From contig NZ_PVTP01000007.1 of NCBI RefSeq assembly GCF_003003285.1, forward strand, positions 1-64,000: 64,000 nt of DNA. Reading direction: 5' to 3'. The position numbers and the translations under genes are program-made. Below are positions 54,051-63,082 of the stretch, piece after piece (positions within the stretch are counted from its first letter, which is position 1; the number at the start of each line of letters is the position of its first letter). The DNA is from Yoonia maritima. GTDB lineage: Bacteria; Pseudomonadota; Alphaproteobacteria; Rhodobacterales; Rhodobacteraceae. A model generated the notes under the pieces. It did not search any database. It saw only the letters and a list, made by a program, of their open reading frames with translations, and was not told the DNA's origin.

Positions 54051-54120
54051 GTAGGTCAAGGCCACGCGCAAACGGCGCCGGAAGGCGCTGCGGGTTTGTG
54101 ATATGTTGGGCGTTGAACAT
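54034..54120 (-). CDS. leuL: Leucine-rich leader peptide (28 aa), probably leaderless
   Basis: The minus strand encodes a 28-residue peptide starting MFNAQHITNP and ending ARGLDLLLTRL. Six residues are leucine, five of them in the last eight (codons CTT, CTA, CTC, CTA and CTC). The TGA stop lies inside the first arm of the long hairpin. No ribosome binding site precedes the ATG, but TATAAA sits 7 nt upstream of it, so transcription would start at or next to the A of ATG. Leaderless leader peptides are known for trpL of Sinorhizobium. Confidence 0.75.
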   Translation of the reverse strand: MFNAQHITNPQRLPAPFARGLDLLLTRL

Positions 54121-54127
54121 GGCGGTA

Positions 54128-54155
54128 TTTATACGCGGGATTTCGACGTTGAAAA
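54128..54155 (-). promoter_or_regulatory. Promoter of the leucine leader transcript
   Basis: On the minus strand the -10 box is TATAAA (54128-54133). The best -35 match is TTTTCA at 54150-54155 with a 16-bp spacer, which is weak. The distance places the transcription start at about 54120-54121, which is the leader ATG itself. Confidence 0.5.
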
Positions 54156-54228
54156 GCAAAAAAGCCAGATTGCAACGAAGTCATCAGCGAATACTGGTCG
54201 AAATGATTGGTCGCGCTAACTCATCAGC

Positions 54229-54894
54229 ATGGAAAATGCTTTAATAATTGGTGCCTCGGGCGGTATTGGTGGGGCGCTTGCGGATGCGTTAGAAGCGCGC
54301 AGAGTGTCGGTCACAGCGTTGTCGCGATCCGTAGACGGATTTGACGTGGAGCAGCCTGATCGCGCAGATGCAATGTTGGATCAGATCACTGACCGTTATG
54401 ATCTTATTGTTGTTGCGCTGGGGATACTGGCACCGCCCGGTCAAGCGCCTGAGAAAAGTCTTTCTGCGATGGATCATTCTGCCATGGCGCGTGTGTTTGC
54501 TGTGAATGCGGTTGGTCCTGCGATTGTTGCGCGTCATTTGCCACGGTTGTTACAGCGCGATACGCGTGCGGTCGTTGCCGTGTTGTCCGCGCGTGTTGGG
54601 TCAATCGGTGATAATGAGATTGGCGGATGGCATTCTTATCGTGCATCCAAGGCTGCGCTGAACCAAATCCTTCGAGGTGCCGCGATTGAACTAAAGCGCA
54701 CCCACCCTGCATCAATTTGCGTCGCGCTTCATCCGGGAACCGTGCGTACGGCATTTACCGAAAACTATGCGGCGCGACACAAAACAGTTTCGGCGATCAA
54801 GGCCGCCACAGATCTGATGCACGTGGTTGATGGGCTATTGCCGCAGCAGACTGGTGGGTTCTACGATTATTCTGGTAATGAGGTGCCGTGGTGA
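54229..54894 (+). CDS. Short-chain dehydrogenase (C-factor-like)
   Basis: A 221-aa SDR with GASGGIGGALADAL at residues 8-21, a VALGIL segment replacing the usual NNAG, and Y-x3-K in WHSYRASKAALNQIL. HPGTVRTAF is typical of the C-factor/short SDR group. Its 3' end overlaps the photolyase start by 7 nt, so both proteins are made together. The link to light or DNA repair is unclear; such pairs are seen in other marine alphaproteobacteria. Confidence 0.88.
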   Translation: MENALIIGASGGIGGALADALEARRVSVTALSRSVDGFDVEQPDRADAMLDQITDRYDLIVVALGILAPPGQAPEKSLSAMDHSAMARVFAVNAVGPAIVARHLPRLLQRDTRAVVAVLSARVGSIGDNEIGGWHSYRASKAALNQILRGAAIELKRTHPASICVALHPGTVRTAFTENYAARHKTVSAIKAATDLMHVVDGLLPQQTGGFYDYSGNEVPW

Positions 54895-56414
54895 GGATTG
54901 TTCTTGTCCTTGGTGATCAACTGTCGCCGCAGTTATCCGCGTTACGCAAAGCAGACAAAAAGACCGATATTGTCGTCATGGCAGAGGTAATGGGCGAAGC
55001 GAGCTATGTTCCACACCACCCCAAAAAGATCGTGCTCGTTTTGGCCGCTATGCGTAAATTTGCGGAACAGCTACGGCAAGACGGATGGCGTGTTGCATAT
55101 AGTCAGCTGGATGATCCAGAGAACACAGGTTCGATCACAGGCGAGCTTATCCGGCGTGCGGCAGAGTATGATGCAGCTGGCGTTGTCTATACAGAGCCGG
55201 GTGAATGGCGGCTAATCAACGCACTGGTCGTACTGCCGTTGCGGACACATTGCCTGTCCGATGATCGGTTTGTGGCAAGCCACGCTGAATTTGAAACATG
55301 GGCCGATGGGCGCAAGGCCTTGCGGATGGAGTATTTCTATCGAGAGATGCGGCGCAAAACGGGGCTTTTGATGGATGGAGCAAAGCCAGCGGGCGGGAAG
55401 TGGAACTATGACCACGAAAATCGTAAACCCGCGCCCGGTGCTGTTCACTATTCCGGCCCGTTGCAGTTTGCACATGACGCGGTTGTAACTGACGTTATTG
55501 CATTAGTTGCTGATCAGTTTGGTGAAAATTTTGGATCGCTACACCCATTTTGGTTTGCAACAGACACCGCGCAGGCAAATGAACATTTAGATCATTGGCT
55601 TAAATTCGGGTTGCCGCATTTCGGGGATTACCAAGATGCGATGCTCTTGGATGAGCCATTTTTGTACCACGCGGTGATTGGGCTTTATATGAACATCGGC
55701 TTGTTAGACCCGATTACCGTCTGTCAAAAAGTAGAGTCGGCATATCGCGCTGGGGATGCACCTTTGAACGCGGCAGAGGGTTTTATACGGCAGATCATTG
55801 GCTGGCGTGAATACATGCGTGGCATCTATTTCTTAGAGGGGCCAGATTATACGTCGCAGAATGCACTGGGGCATGACCGTTCTTTGCCCGCGATGTTTTG
55901 GGGCGCACAGACCAAGATGAACTGCGTCGCGCAATCCGTAAGGCAGACCCGCGACGAAGCCTATGCACATCACATTCAACGCCTTATGGTTATAGGGAAT
56001 TTCGCGCTATTGGCTGGACTAGACCCTGAACAAGTTCACCAATGGTATTTGGCGGTCTATGCTGACGCCTTTGAATGGGTTGAGGCACCGAACGTCATCG
56101 GGATGAGCCAATTTGCTGATGGTGGGATCATCGCGTCAAAGCCTTATGTGTCGTCTGGCAACTATATTCATAAGATGTCCAACTATTGTGGAACGTGCAG
56201 TTACCGCGTTCAAGACAAGACTGGGCCGACGGCTTGCCCGTTCAATATTTTGTACTGGGATTTTTTGCATCGCCATCGTGATCGGTTTTCCGGCAATGGT
56301 CGAATGGGGAATATCTATCGTGTGTGGGATCGTTTTGACGATGATAAACAGGCGACAATATTGTCAGACGCTGCAGATTGGCTATCGCGCTTGGATGCCC
56401 AAGAGCCTGTCTAG
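54888..56414 (+). CDS. phrB: Bacterial FeS cryptochrome/(6-4) photolyase (PhrB/CryB group)
   Basis: A 508-aa member of the FeS-BCP family, which binds FAD, a lumazine antenna and a 4Fe-4S cluster. The four cluster cysteines are C346, C434, C437 and C450, in spacing almost identical to Agrobacterium PhrB. H361-H362-x2-R365 (HHIQRLMV) is the motif near the lesion in (6-4) photolyases. It begins with GTG at 54888 (a second GTG follows directly) and overlaps the SDR gene. It should repair UV (6-4) photoproducts; a light-signalling role as in Rhodobacter CryB is also possible. Confidence 0.94.
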   Translation: MVRIVLVLGDQLSPQLSALRKADKKTDIVVMAEVMGEASYVPHHPKKIVLVLAAMRKFAEQLRQDGWRVAYSQLDDPENTGSITGELIRRAAEYDAAGVVYTEPGEWRLINALVVLPLRTHCLSDDRFVASHAEFETWADGRKALRMEYFYREMRRKTGLLMDGAKPAGGKWNYDHENRKPAPGAVHYSGPLQFAHDAVVTDVIALVADQFGENFGSLHPFWFATDTAQANEHLDHWLKFGLPHFGDYQDAMLLDEPFLYHAVIGLYMNIGLLDPITVCQKVESAYRAGDAPLNAAEGFIRQIIGWREYMRGIYFLEGPDYTSQNALGHDRSLPAMFWGAQTKMNCVAQSVRQTRDEAYAHHIQRLMVIGNFALLAGLDPEQVHQWYLAVYADAFEWVEAPNVIGMSQFADGGIIASKPYVSSGNYIHKMSNYCGTCSYRVQDKTGPTACPFNILYWDFLHRHRDRFSGNGRMGNIYRVWDRFDDDKQATILSDAADWLSRLDAQEPV

Positions 56415-56423
56415 CAAACAAAA

Positions 56424-56456
56424 AAGCCGCGCCTTTGATTATCAAGGGCGCGGCTT
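56424..56456. terminator. Bidirectional terminator, photolyase/MORN
   Basis: AAGCCGCGCC (56424-56433) and GGCGCGGCTT (56447-56456) form a perfect 10-bp stem, extended inward by TTGAT/ATCAA. T-runs flank it on both sides: TTT on the plus strand and TTTTTTGTTT on the minus strand. It lies between two convergent genes. Confidence 0.9.
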
Positions 56457-56475
56457 TGTCATGGCTTTCGCCCTA

Positions 56476-57882
56476 TTATTCAGTTGTTGCGGACACCAAC
56501 GCGCCGTCAGACCAAATGCCCGTGCTTTCTTGGCCGGTTGCGTATGTCATCGTGCCTTCGCCTTCGCGGCGACCGCGTACAAATGCGCCTTCATAGACGT
56601 CGCCGTTGGCATAGGTTGCAAGACCTTGACCATTGATCATGCCTTCGCTCCAGTCGCCGACAAAGTTAAACCCATCGGGAAGGGTGATCTCACCTTTGCC
56701 ATTGCGCTGGTTGTTTGAGAATTCGCCGATGTAAATTGTGCCGTCAGCATAGGCAGCGCGTCCCATACCGTTGCGCTGACCTTCGGACCATTGCCCTTCG
56801 TAGGTGTAGCCATCGGTATACGTCATCTTGCCTTGGCCGTGGTTTTTGGCATTCAGGAATTCACCTTCGTAAACCAGACCATTGATGAATGTCGCAACGC
56901 CAGAGCCGCTGATTACGCCATTGTCCCAGTCACCTTCATAGGTCGACCCGTCTGGGTACGTCATTTTTCCTGTGCCATGGGCCAGATCGTCGACAAAGCT
57001 ACCAACGTAGACTGATCCGTCGGGATAGGTGGCTTCGCCGTTACCTTCGATTTGGCCTTCGACCCAGTCACCTACATAAACATAGCCGTCCGCACCGCGC
57101 AGGGTTCCCGTTCCGTGACGTTGATCGTTTGCGAACATACCTGTGTACACGTCGCCGTTCGCATAAGTAACGGTTCCTTCGCCTTCGCGTTTGCTTTCGA
57201 CGAAATTTGCGTCGTAAACATCGCCGTTTGTTTGGGTCAGCTTGCCTTGGCCTTGAATTTGGCCATCTACCCAAGCGCCGCTGTAGATAACGCCATCTGC
57301 CATAGTCATTGTGCCGATGCCATCACGTTCGCCCGCAACAAGAGAGCCTTCGTACACGGCGCCATCAGGATAAGTGATCCGTCCTTGGCCTTCCTTGATG
57401 CCATTGACCCACTCGCCTGTGTACACATAACCGCTTTCGCTCGTCATGGTGCCGGTACCGTGGTACATCGCGTTACGGAATTCACCTTCGTAGGTTAGGC
57501 CGTTTGCGTAATTTGAGACCCCTTGGCCGGTGATGTTTCCATCCACCCAGTCACCTTCGAATGTCCCGCCATCTGCAAATGTGATTCGACCCTTGCCTTC
57601 TGGCTTGCCTGCAACGAATTCGCCCTCATAGACGGATCCATTCGCAAAGCGTGCAACCCCTTGGCCACGGATTTCGCCGTTGACCCATTCGCCTGTGTAT
57701 TCATAGCCTGTAGGAAGACGATAAGTCCCCGTACCATGCTGCTTTCCATCAAGGAATTCACCCTCATAGACGCCACCGTCGTCATACTGCTTTGTTTGGA
57801 CTGTTTGCGCATGTGCGCTAGTCGCCAACCCAACTGTAAGCAGGGCCACCGCCATTGTCTTTGGTAATCCAAACGTCTTCAT
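56476..57882 (-). CDS. Secreted MORN-repeat protein
   Basis: A 468-aa protein with a signal peptide (MAVALLTVGLATSAHAQ) and then 18 complete 23-residue MORN repeats plus a partial one (pattern xYxGxFxxGxxxGxGxxxxxDG). The repeats alternate between a phenylalanine form (YEGEF) and a tryptophan form (YTGEW), except at repeats 9-10 where two F forms adjoin. The start at 57882 has GGAG upstream. MORN sheets can bind lipid or act as scaffolds; here it must be periplasmic or surface-exposed. Function is unknown. Confidence 0.92.
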   Translation of the reverse strand: MKTFGLPKTMAVALLTVGLATSAHAQTVQTKQYDDGGVYEGEFLDGKQHGTGTYRLPTGYEYTGEWVNGEIRGQGVARFANGSVYEGEFVAGKPEGKGRITFADGGTFEGDWVDGNITGQGVSNYANGLTYEGEFRNAMYHGTGTMTSESGYVYTGEWVNGIKEGQGRITYPDGAVYEGSLVAGERDGIGTMTMADGVIYSGAWVDGQIQGQGKLTQTNGDVYDANFVESKREGEGTVTYANGDVYTGMFANDQRHGTGTLRGADGYVYVGDWVEGQIEGNGEATYPDGSVYVGSFVDDLAHGTGKMTYPDGSTYEGDWDNGVISGSGVATFINGLVYEGEFLNAKNHGQGKMTYTDGYTYEGQWSEGQRNGMGRAAYADGTIYIGEFSNNQRNGKGEITLPDGFNFVGDWSEGMINGQGLATYANGDVYEGAFVRGRREGEGTMTYATGQESTGIWSDGALVSATTE

Positions 57883-57954
57883 TCGTGTACTCCGATCACT
57901 TGCTCGCACTGCAGCTTATGAAAGGTGCTGCATCCTGACAACGGTTAAGGTTGC

Positions 57955-57970
57955 ACAATGCATGCATTGT
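57955..57970. promoter_or_regulatory. 16-bp palindrome between MORN and nadE genes
   Basis: ACAATGCA directly abuts TGCATTGT, a perfect 16-bp palindrome in the 153-bp divergent region. It could be an operator for one or both genes. No matching regulator gene is nearby. Confidence 0.4.
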
Positions 57971-58035
57971 TTTGCAGCCGTCTTTCTAATACGCGTCATT
58001 CTGCTACATAAATTGCGGTGAATTAGGACAAAACT

Positions 58036-59697
58036 ATGACGAAAATGTTCCGCCTTACGATGGCTCAGCTGAATCCCGCCGTTGGTGATCTGTCCGGCAA
58101 TGCGCAGCTTGCGCGCGATGCATGGGAGGCAGGCCGTGAAGCAGGTGCAGACATGGTCGCATTGCCTGAAATGTTCATCACCGGATATCAGACGCAAGAT
58201 TTGGTTCAAAAGCCTGCGTTTGTTGCTGATGCGATGGCGCATATCATGTCGCTTGCTGCTGATTGCGCCGATGGCCCGGCGCTTGCGATTGGTGGCCCGC
58301 AGTTTGATGAAGACCGTCTATACAATTGCTACTTTATCTTGCGTGGCGGTGAAGTCGTGGCGCGGATGAAGAAACATTTCCTGCCGAACTTTAATGTTTT
58401 CGACGAAGTCCGCCTGTTTAAGAGTGATGATATTTCTGGCCCCTATGTGGTTTCAGATGGTCCGCGCCTTGGTAGCCCGATTTGCGAAGATGCATGGTAT
58501 CCTGATGTCGCCGAGGCGATGGTTGAAACTGGGGCGGAAATTCTGGTGGTCCCTAATGGGTCACCTTACTTTCGCAATAAGTTCCCAATCCGCTTAAACA
58601 ATATGGTCGCGCGTGTCGTCGAAAATGACGTGCCACTGGTCTACATCAACATGGTTGGTGGTCAGGATGATCAGGTGTTTGACGGCGGATCGTTCGTTTT
58701 GAACCGAGGTGGTAAGCTGGCCATGCAAATGCCTGTTTTGCAAAGCGCGATTTCTCATGTCGATTTCAAACAGACTGATGACGGGTGGGAAGCGTTACCG
58801 GGTGAAATGGCGACGTTGCCCGACGACATCGCTCAAGATTATCAGGTGATGGTCATCGGTTTGCGTGACTATATGCGCAAGACCGGTTTCAAGAAGGTTC
58901 TGTTAGGCCTCTCTGGCGGAATCGATAGCGCGATTGTCGCCGCGATTGCGACCGATGCGCTGGGCCCAGAAAATGTGCGCTGTGTGATGCTGCCTTCGGA
59001 ATACACGTCGCAAGGGTCGTTAGATGATGCGGCGAAGGCCGCAGATGCGCTGGGTGTAAAATACGACATCGTCAATATAGCTGGACCACGCGCCGCAGTG
59101 ACCGAGGCCTTGGCGCCGTTGTTTGGTGATATGCCTGCCGATCTGACTGAAGAAAACATTCAGTCTCGTATTCGTGGCCTGCTGTTGATGGCGCAGTCAA
59201 ACAAGTTTGGCGAGATGCTTTTGACAACGGGCAACAAATCCGAGGTCGCAGTTGGTTATGCCACGATCTATGGCGATATGGCGGGCGGGTATAACCCGAT
59301 CAAAGACATGTATAAAACGCGCGTCTTTGAAACATGCCGCTGGCGGAACGCAAACCACCGCGATTGGATGAAAGGCCCAGAGGGCGAAGTGATCCCTGTT
59401 GCGATCATCGATAAGCCGCCATCGGCTGAGCTGCGTCCTGATCAAAAAGACGAAGACAGCTTGCCGCCTTACGACATTCTGGATGGTATCCTAACGATGC
59501 TCGTCGATGAGGAAGCTTCTGTCGCGGATTGCATTGCAGCAGGCTATGATCGCGAAACGGTCAAACGCGTAGAGCACCTGATTTACATCAGTGAATATAA
59601 ACGCTTCCAGTCCGCACCGGGGCCGCGTTTGTCGAACCGTGCGTTCTGGCTCGATCGCCGTTATCCGATCGTGAACCGTTGGCGCGACAATACCTGA
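58036..59697 (+). CDS. nadE: Glutamine-dependent NAD+ synthase
   Basis: A 553-aa two-domain enzyme. The N-terminal nitrilase-type glutaminase has the Glu-Lys-Cys triad in ALPEMFITGY, RMKKHFLPNF and SPICEDAWYP. The C-terminal synthetase starts near residue 270 with the P-loop LLGLSGGIDSAIVAAIA and includes TTGNKSEVAVGYATIYGDMAGGYNPIKD. It converts nicotinate adenine dinucleotide to NAD using glutamine nitrogen. Confidence 0.97.
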   Translation: MTKMFRLTMAQLNPAVGDLSGNAQLARDAWEAGREAGADMVALPEMFITGYQTQDLVQKPAFVADAMAHIMSLAADCADGPALAIGGPQFDEDRLYNCYFILRGGEVVARMKKHFLPNFNVFDEVRLFKSDDISGPYVVSDGPRLGSPICEDAWYPDVAEAMVETGAEILVVPNGSPYFRNKFPIRLNNMVARVVENDVPLVYINMVGGQDDQVFDGGSFVLNRGGKLAMQMPVLQSAISHVDFKQTDDGWEALPGEMATLPDDIAQDYQVMVIGLRDYMRKTGFKKVLLGLSGGIDSAIVAAIATDALGPENVRCVMLPSEYTSQGSLDDAAKAADALGVKYDIVNIAGPRAAVTEALAPLFGDMPADLTEENIQSRIRGLLLMAQSNKFGEMLLTTGNKSEVAVGYATIYGDMAGGYNPIKDMYKTRVFETCRWRNANHRDWMKGPEGEVIPVAIIDKPPSAELRPDQKDEDSLPPYDILDGILTMLVDEEASVADCIAAGYDRETVKRVEHLIYISEYKRFQSAPGPRLSNRAFWLDRRYPIVNRWRDNT

Positions 59698-59728
59698 CAA
59701 ACACGGGTGGGCTGGGTTAAGCTGAACT

Positions 59729-60157
59729 ATGGCTGAAAACAAAACCCAACCCACGGCACAGGCTGTTTCTGAATTCATCGCGAAGGTGGAACCGCAGCGC
59801 AGGCACGATGATGCGGTCACGCTCAACGCGTTGTTCCAAAAGATCACGGGCTGGGAACCACGAATGTGGGGGCCGTCTATTATTGGGTATGGGCAGTATC
59901 ACTACACCTATGACAGCGGACGCGGAGGCGATTTTCTGGCAACGGGATTTAGCCCGCGCAAAGCAAATTTGGTTATCTATATCATGCCGGGATACACAGA
60001 TTTTAGCGTAATCTTAGGGCGTTTGGGTAAACACAAATTGGGCAAGTCATGCCTGTATATCAATAAACTGTCGGATGTTGATATCGACGTGCTTGCCGAA
60101 CTTATCCAAGCGGGGCTTGATGATTTAGGCAGACGTTGGCCCATCACGGCCGAGTGA
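59729..60157 (+). CDS. DUF1801 domain protein
   Basis: A 142-aa protein of the DUF1801 (YdhG-like) group: RRHDDAVTLNALFQKITGWEPRMWGPSIIGYGQYHY, then LVIYIMPGYTDF and LGRLGKHKLGKSCLYINKLSDVD. It has no signal peptide or membrane segment. Function is unknown. It lies 31 bp after nadE in the same direction and may be co-transcribed. Confidence 0.85.
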   Translation: MAENKTQPTAQAVSEFIAKVEPQRRHDDAVTLNALFQKITGWEPRMWGPSIIGYGQYHYTYDSGRGGDFLATGFSPRKANLVIYIMPGYTDFSVILGRLGKHKLGKSCLYINKLSDVDIDVLAELIQAGLDDLGRRWPITAE

Positions 60158-60258
60158 ACACGCCTATTTTGCCGTAGACATAACGTGTTGAAGGATTAAG
60201 TCTTAGCCGTGGCGCTGCACTGCAGCGCCGATTTTCATTTAGCCTTAGGTATTCCCAA

Positions 60259-61731
60259 ATGACTGCACCAGACGAACCCGCATTGCTTCCTGGCCGTTGG
60301 GTCGCGATGGCTGCTTTGTTGATGGCCAACTTTATCAACCTTCTAGACGTGAGCATCGTCAATGTCGCCCTTCCCAGTATGCAACACGCGTTTGATGCAA
60401 CTGATAGCCAGATCGAATGGGTCGTTGCAGTCTATATTCTAACCTTTGCATTGCTTCTGTTACCAATGGGTCGGCTTGGCGATGTTGTTGGCCGGCGGCG
60501 CATGTTTTTGTCAGGGGTATGTGTGTTCACGGTTGGATCGACGCTATGTGGGATGGCACCTAGCATCGGGACCTTAGTTGGGGCGCGTGTCATTCAAGGG
60601 ATCGGTGGGGCGATGATGATCCCGCAAACGATGGCCATTGTTCCGGCACTATTTCCACCGCGTGAACGCGGGTTAGCTTTTGCGTTATTCGGCTTGTCTG
60701 CTGGGTTGGCGTCGGTCGCTGGGCCGCTGATTGGCGGAATGTTGATTGCTGTCGATCTGTGGGGCCTTGATTGGCGTCCCATTTTCCTAGTGAACATCCC
60801 AGTCGGGATCGTTGCGGTTGTCGCGACTCTACGGTTTGTGCCGTCCTTAGAAGGAAATAAGGCGCTGCGGCTTGATTTTATCGGGATCGGGATTGCGGCT
60901 GTGGCGCTGCTACTTGTCCTTTTCCCTTTGATCGAAGGGCGTCAGGTCGGTTGGCCATGGTGGTGTTGGGCTATGATGGTCGCGTCACTACCGCTCATCT
61001 ATGCTTTTGTGACTTGGCAAAAAAATCAAGCTGCGAATGGTCGCCCGCAATTGGTCCCTGCGAGCCTGCTTGAGAATTCCGGCTTTGTCCGAAGTGTTGG
61101 CTTTGCGACGATGTTGTTTTCAGGGATGCCAGGGTTCTTTTTGACATTGGCAATGCTACTGCAGGTGGGGAACGGCCTGACCCCGCTGGAGTCTGGTATC
61201 ACCACGCTTCCGTTCTCTGTTGGGGTGCTGATTGCCTCGTTTATCTCGGGTAAACTTGGCGTACGCTTCCCCCGCGAACGCGTTTGCGCCGGAGCCTTGA
61301 TGATGGGGAGCGGGATGACCGCACTTCAGTTTTTGATCCCAGGCGCGGGTGAGGAACTGTCGCGTATCGCGTTGACACCTGCGTTGATTATTGCGGGTAT
61401 TGGCCTGGGGACAGCGGTTTCGCCGCTGTTTCAGACGGTTCTATCGCATGTTGACGGCCAAGATACTGGGTCTGCCTCAGGTGCGATGCAGGCATTTGTC
61501 CAAGTTGGCGGCGCGCTTGGGCTGGCCGTCATGGGCGAGTTGTTCTTTGCCACGGTGCAGCGCGAATTACCCGGTGCGGTGGATCCGGCAGCGGTTTACA
61601 CGCATGGGTTCTCGCTTGCGATTATGTTTTCGACGACGGTTTTCTTCTTGCTGGCGCTTTGGGTGTGGCGTTTACCTGTACCAAATCTTGGCGAAGCCGC
61701 CCCAACGGTAGACAAACCGCACCTAGTATGA
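60259..61731 (+). CDS. MFS drug efflux transporter (DHA2, EmrB/QacA type)
   Basis: A 490-aa transporter with 14 predicted hydrophobic segments. The first segment has NFINLLDVSIVNVALPSMQ, the D1-type motif of DHA2 pumps, followed by GRLGDVVGRRRMF (motif A) and GIGGAMMIPQTMAIV (motif C, antiporter). It probably exports a hydrophobic toxic compound using the proton gradient. It is 28 bp upstream of gltX in the same direction. Confidence 0.92.
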   Translation: MTAPDEPALLPGRWVAMAALLMANFINLLDVSIVNVALPSMQHAFDATDSQIEWVVAVYILTFALLLLPMGRLGDVVGRRRMFLSGVCVFTVGSTLCGMAPSIGTLVGARVIQGIGGAMMIPQTMAIVPALFPPRERGLAFALFGLSAGLASVAGPLIGGMLIAVDLWGLDWRPIFLVNIPVGIVAVVATLRFVPSLEGNKALRLDFIGIGIAAVALLLVLFPLIEGRQVGWPWWCWAMMVASLPLIYAFVTWQKNQAANGRPQLVPASLLENSGFVRSVGFATMLFSGMPGFFLTLAMLLQVGNGLTPLESGITTLPFSVGVLIASFISGKLGVRFPRERVCAGALMMGSGMTALQFLIPGAGEELSRIALTPALIIAGIGLGTAVSPLFQTVLSHVDGQDTGSASGAMQAFVQVGGALGLAVMGELFFATVQRELPGAVDPAAVYTHGFSLAIMFSTTVFFLLALWVWRLPVPNLGEAAPTVDKPHLV

Positions 61732-61759
61732 GAAGGGCGTGCCAACAGGAGAATGCGTT

Positions 61760-63082
61760 ATGACAGTCACGAGATTCGCCCCATCGCCAACTGGATGGAT
61801 ACATATCGGTAACTTGCGCGCTGCGCTATTCAACTATGCGATTGCACGTCAAAATGGTGGTCAGTTTGTACTACGTATTGACGATACCGACGGCGAGCGT
61901 TCCAAAGAGGAATACGTCGAAGGTATCAAAGCCGATCTGACGTGGCTGGGTATCAAGTGGGATCGTGTTGAGCACCAGTCACTGCGGATGGACCGTTACG
62001 AAATCGCCAAGCAGCGCTTAATCGAAATGGGCCGACTGTACGAATGTTTTGAAACGCCGGTTGAGCTGGACCTAAAGCGCAAGAAGCAGCTGAACATGGG
62101 CAAGCCGCCGGTTTATGACCGGGCAGCATTGTCACTGACCGACGCTGAAAAAGACGCGTTGCGTGCTGAACGCGGTTCGCATTGGCGCTTTAAGCTCGAT
62201 CTGGAACGGATTGAATGGAACGACGGGATTATCGGTGACATCTCTATTGATGCGTCATCCGTGAGCGATCCTGTTCTGTTCAAGAACGGTGGTCAAATTC
62301 TTTATACTTTGGCATCTGTCGTTGATGATATTGAAATGGGCATCACTGATGTTGTCCGCGGTTCTGATCACGTCACCAACACAGCGACGCAAATTCAGAT
62401 CATGCAGGCGCTGGGTGGCACGCCGCCGCGCTTTGCGCACCATTCGCTGCTGACTGGCCCACAAGGCGAGGCGCTGTCAAAACGCCTTGGCACGCTGGCA
62501 CTGCGCGATTTGCGTAAATCTGGAATTGCACCGGAAGCGATCCTTTCTCTGATGGCACGTCTTGGGTCATCCGACCCGGTTGAACTGCGCGCGAATATCG
62601 ACGAAGTGATTGCTGGGTTTGATATTTCCAAGTTTGGTTCGGCACCGACGAAATTCGATGCTGCAGACCTCGGCCCGCTGACCGCGCGCCACCTTGCTAC
62701 GCTTTCGCACGAAGATGTCGCAGAAACGATCAATGCCGCTGGTGTCCCTGCCGAATTGGCCGAGCCATTCTGGAAAGTCGTTCGCGACAACATTAACACG
62801 CTTGATGATGTTGCTGGCTGGTGGGTTCTGTTCCGCGATGGCGCGACGCCGCTTGTCGACGATGAAGATCGTGAATTTATTTCTCAGGCGTTCTATCTGT
62901 TGGATAACCCACCTTACACGAGTGAGACTTGGGGTAACTGGACAAACCTTGTGAAAACCGAAACTGGTCGCAAAGGTCGCGGGCTGTTTATGCCGTTGCG
63001 CAAGGCGGTCACCGGGCTAGAACGCGGACCAGAGATGGCCGACGTTATGCCTCTTTTGCAGGTTAAGCCGACGCTGGATTAA
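61760..63082 (+). CDS. gltX: Glutamyl-tRNA synthetase (second type)
   Basis: A 440-aa class I synthetase. The start at 61760 has AGGAG 7 nt upstream. HIGH appears as HIGN (residues 15-18), and KMSKS as LSKRLG in GEALSKRLGTLAL. VLRIDDTDGERSKEEY is the glutamate-site block. Alphaproteobacteria often carry two GltX forms; this one, with HIGN and the shorter length, fits the second. Its stop overlaps the convergent cyclotransferase stop by 4 bp. Confidence 0.94.
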   Translation: MTVTRFAPSPTGWIHIGNLRAALFNYAIARQNGGQFVLRIDDTDGERSKEEYVEGIKADLTWLGIKWDRVEHQSLRMDRYEIAKQRLIEMGRLYECFETPVELDLKRKKQLNMGKPPVYDRAALSLTDAEKDALRAERGSHWRFKLDLERIEWNDGIIGDISIDASSVSDPVLFKNGGQILYTLASVVDDIEMGITDVVRGSDHVTNTATQIQIMQALGGTPPRFAHHSLLTGPQGEALSKRLGTLALRDLRKSGIAPEAILSLMARLGSSDPVELRANIDEVIAGFDISKFGSAPTKFDAADLGPLTARHLATLSHEDVAETINAAGVPAELAEPFWKVVRDNINTLDDVAGWWVLFRDGATPLVDDEDREFISQAFYLLDNPPYTSETWGNWTNLVKTETGRKGRGLFMPLRKAVTGLERGPEMADVMPLLQVKPTLD

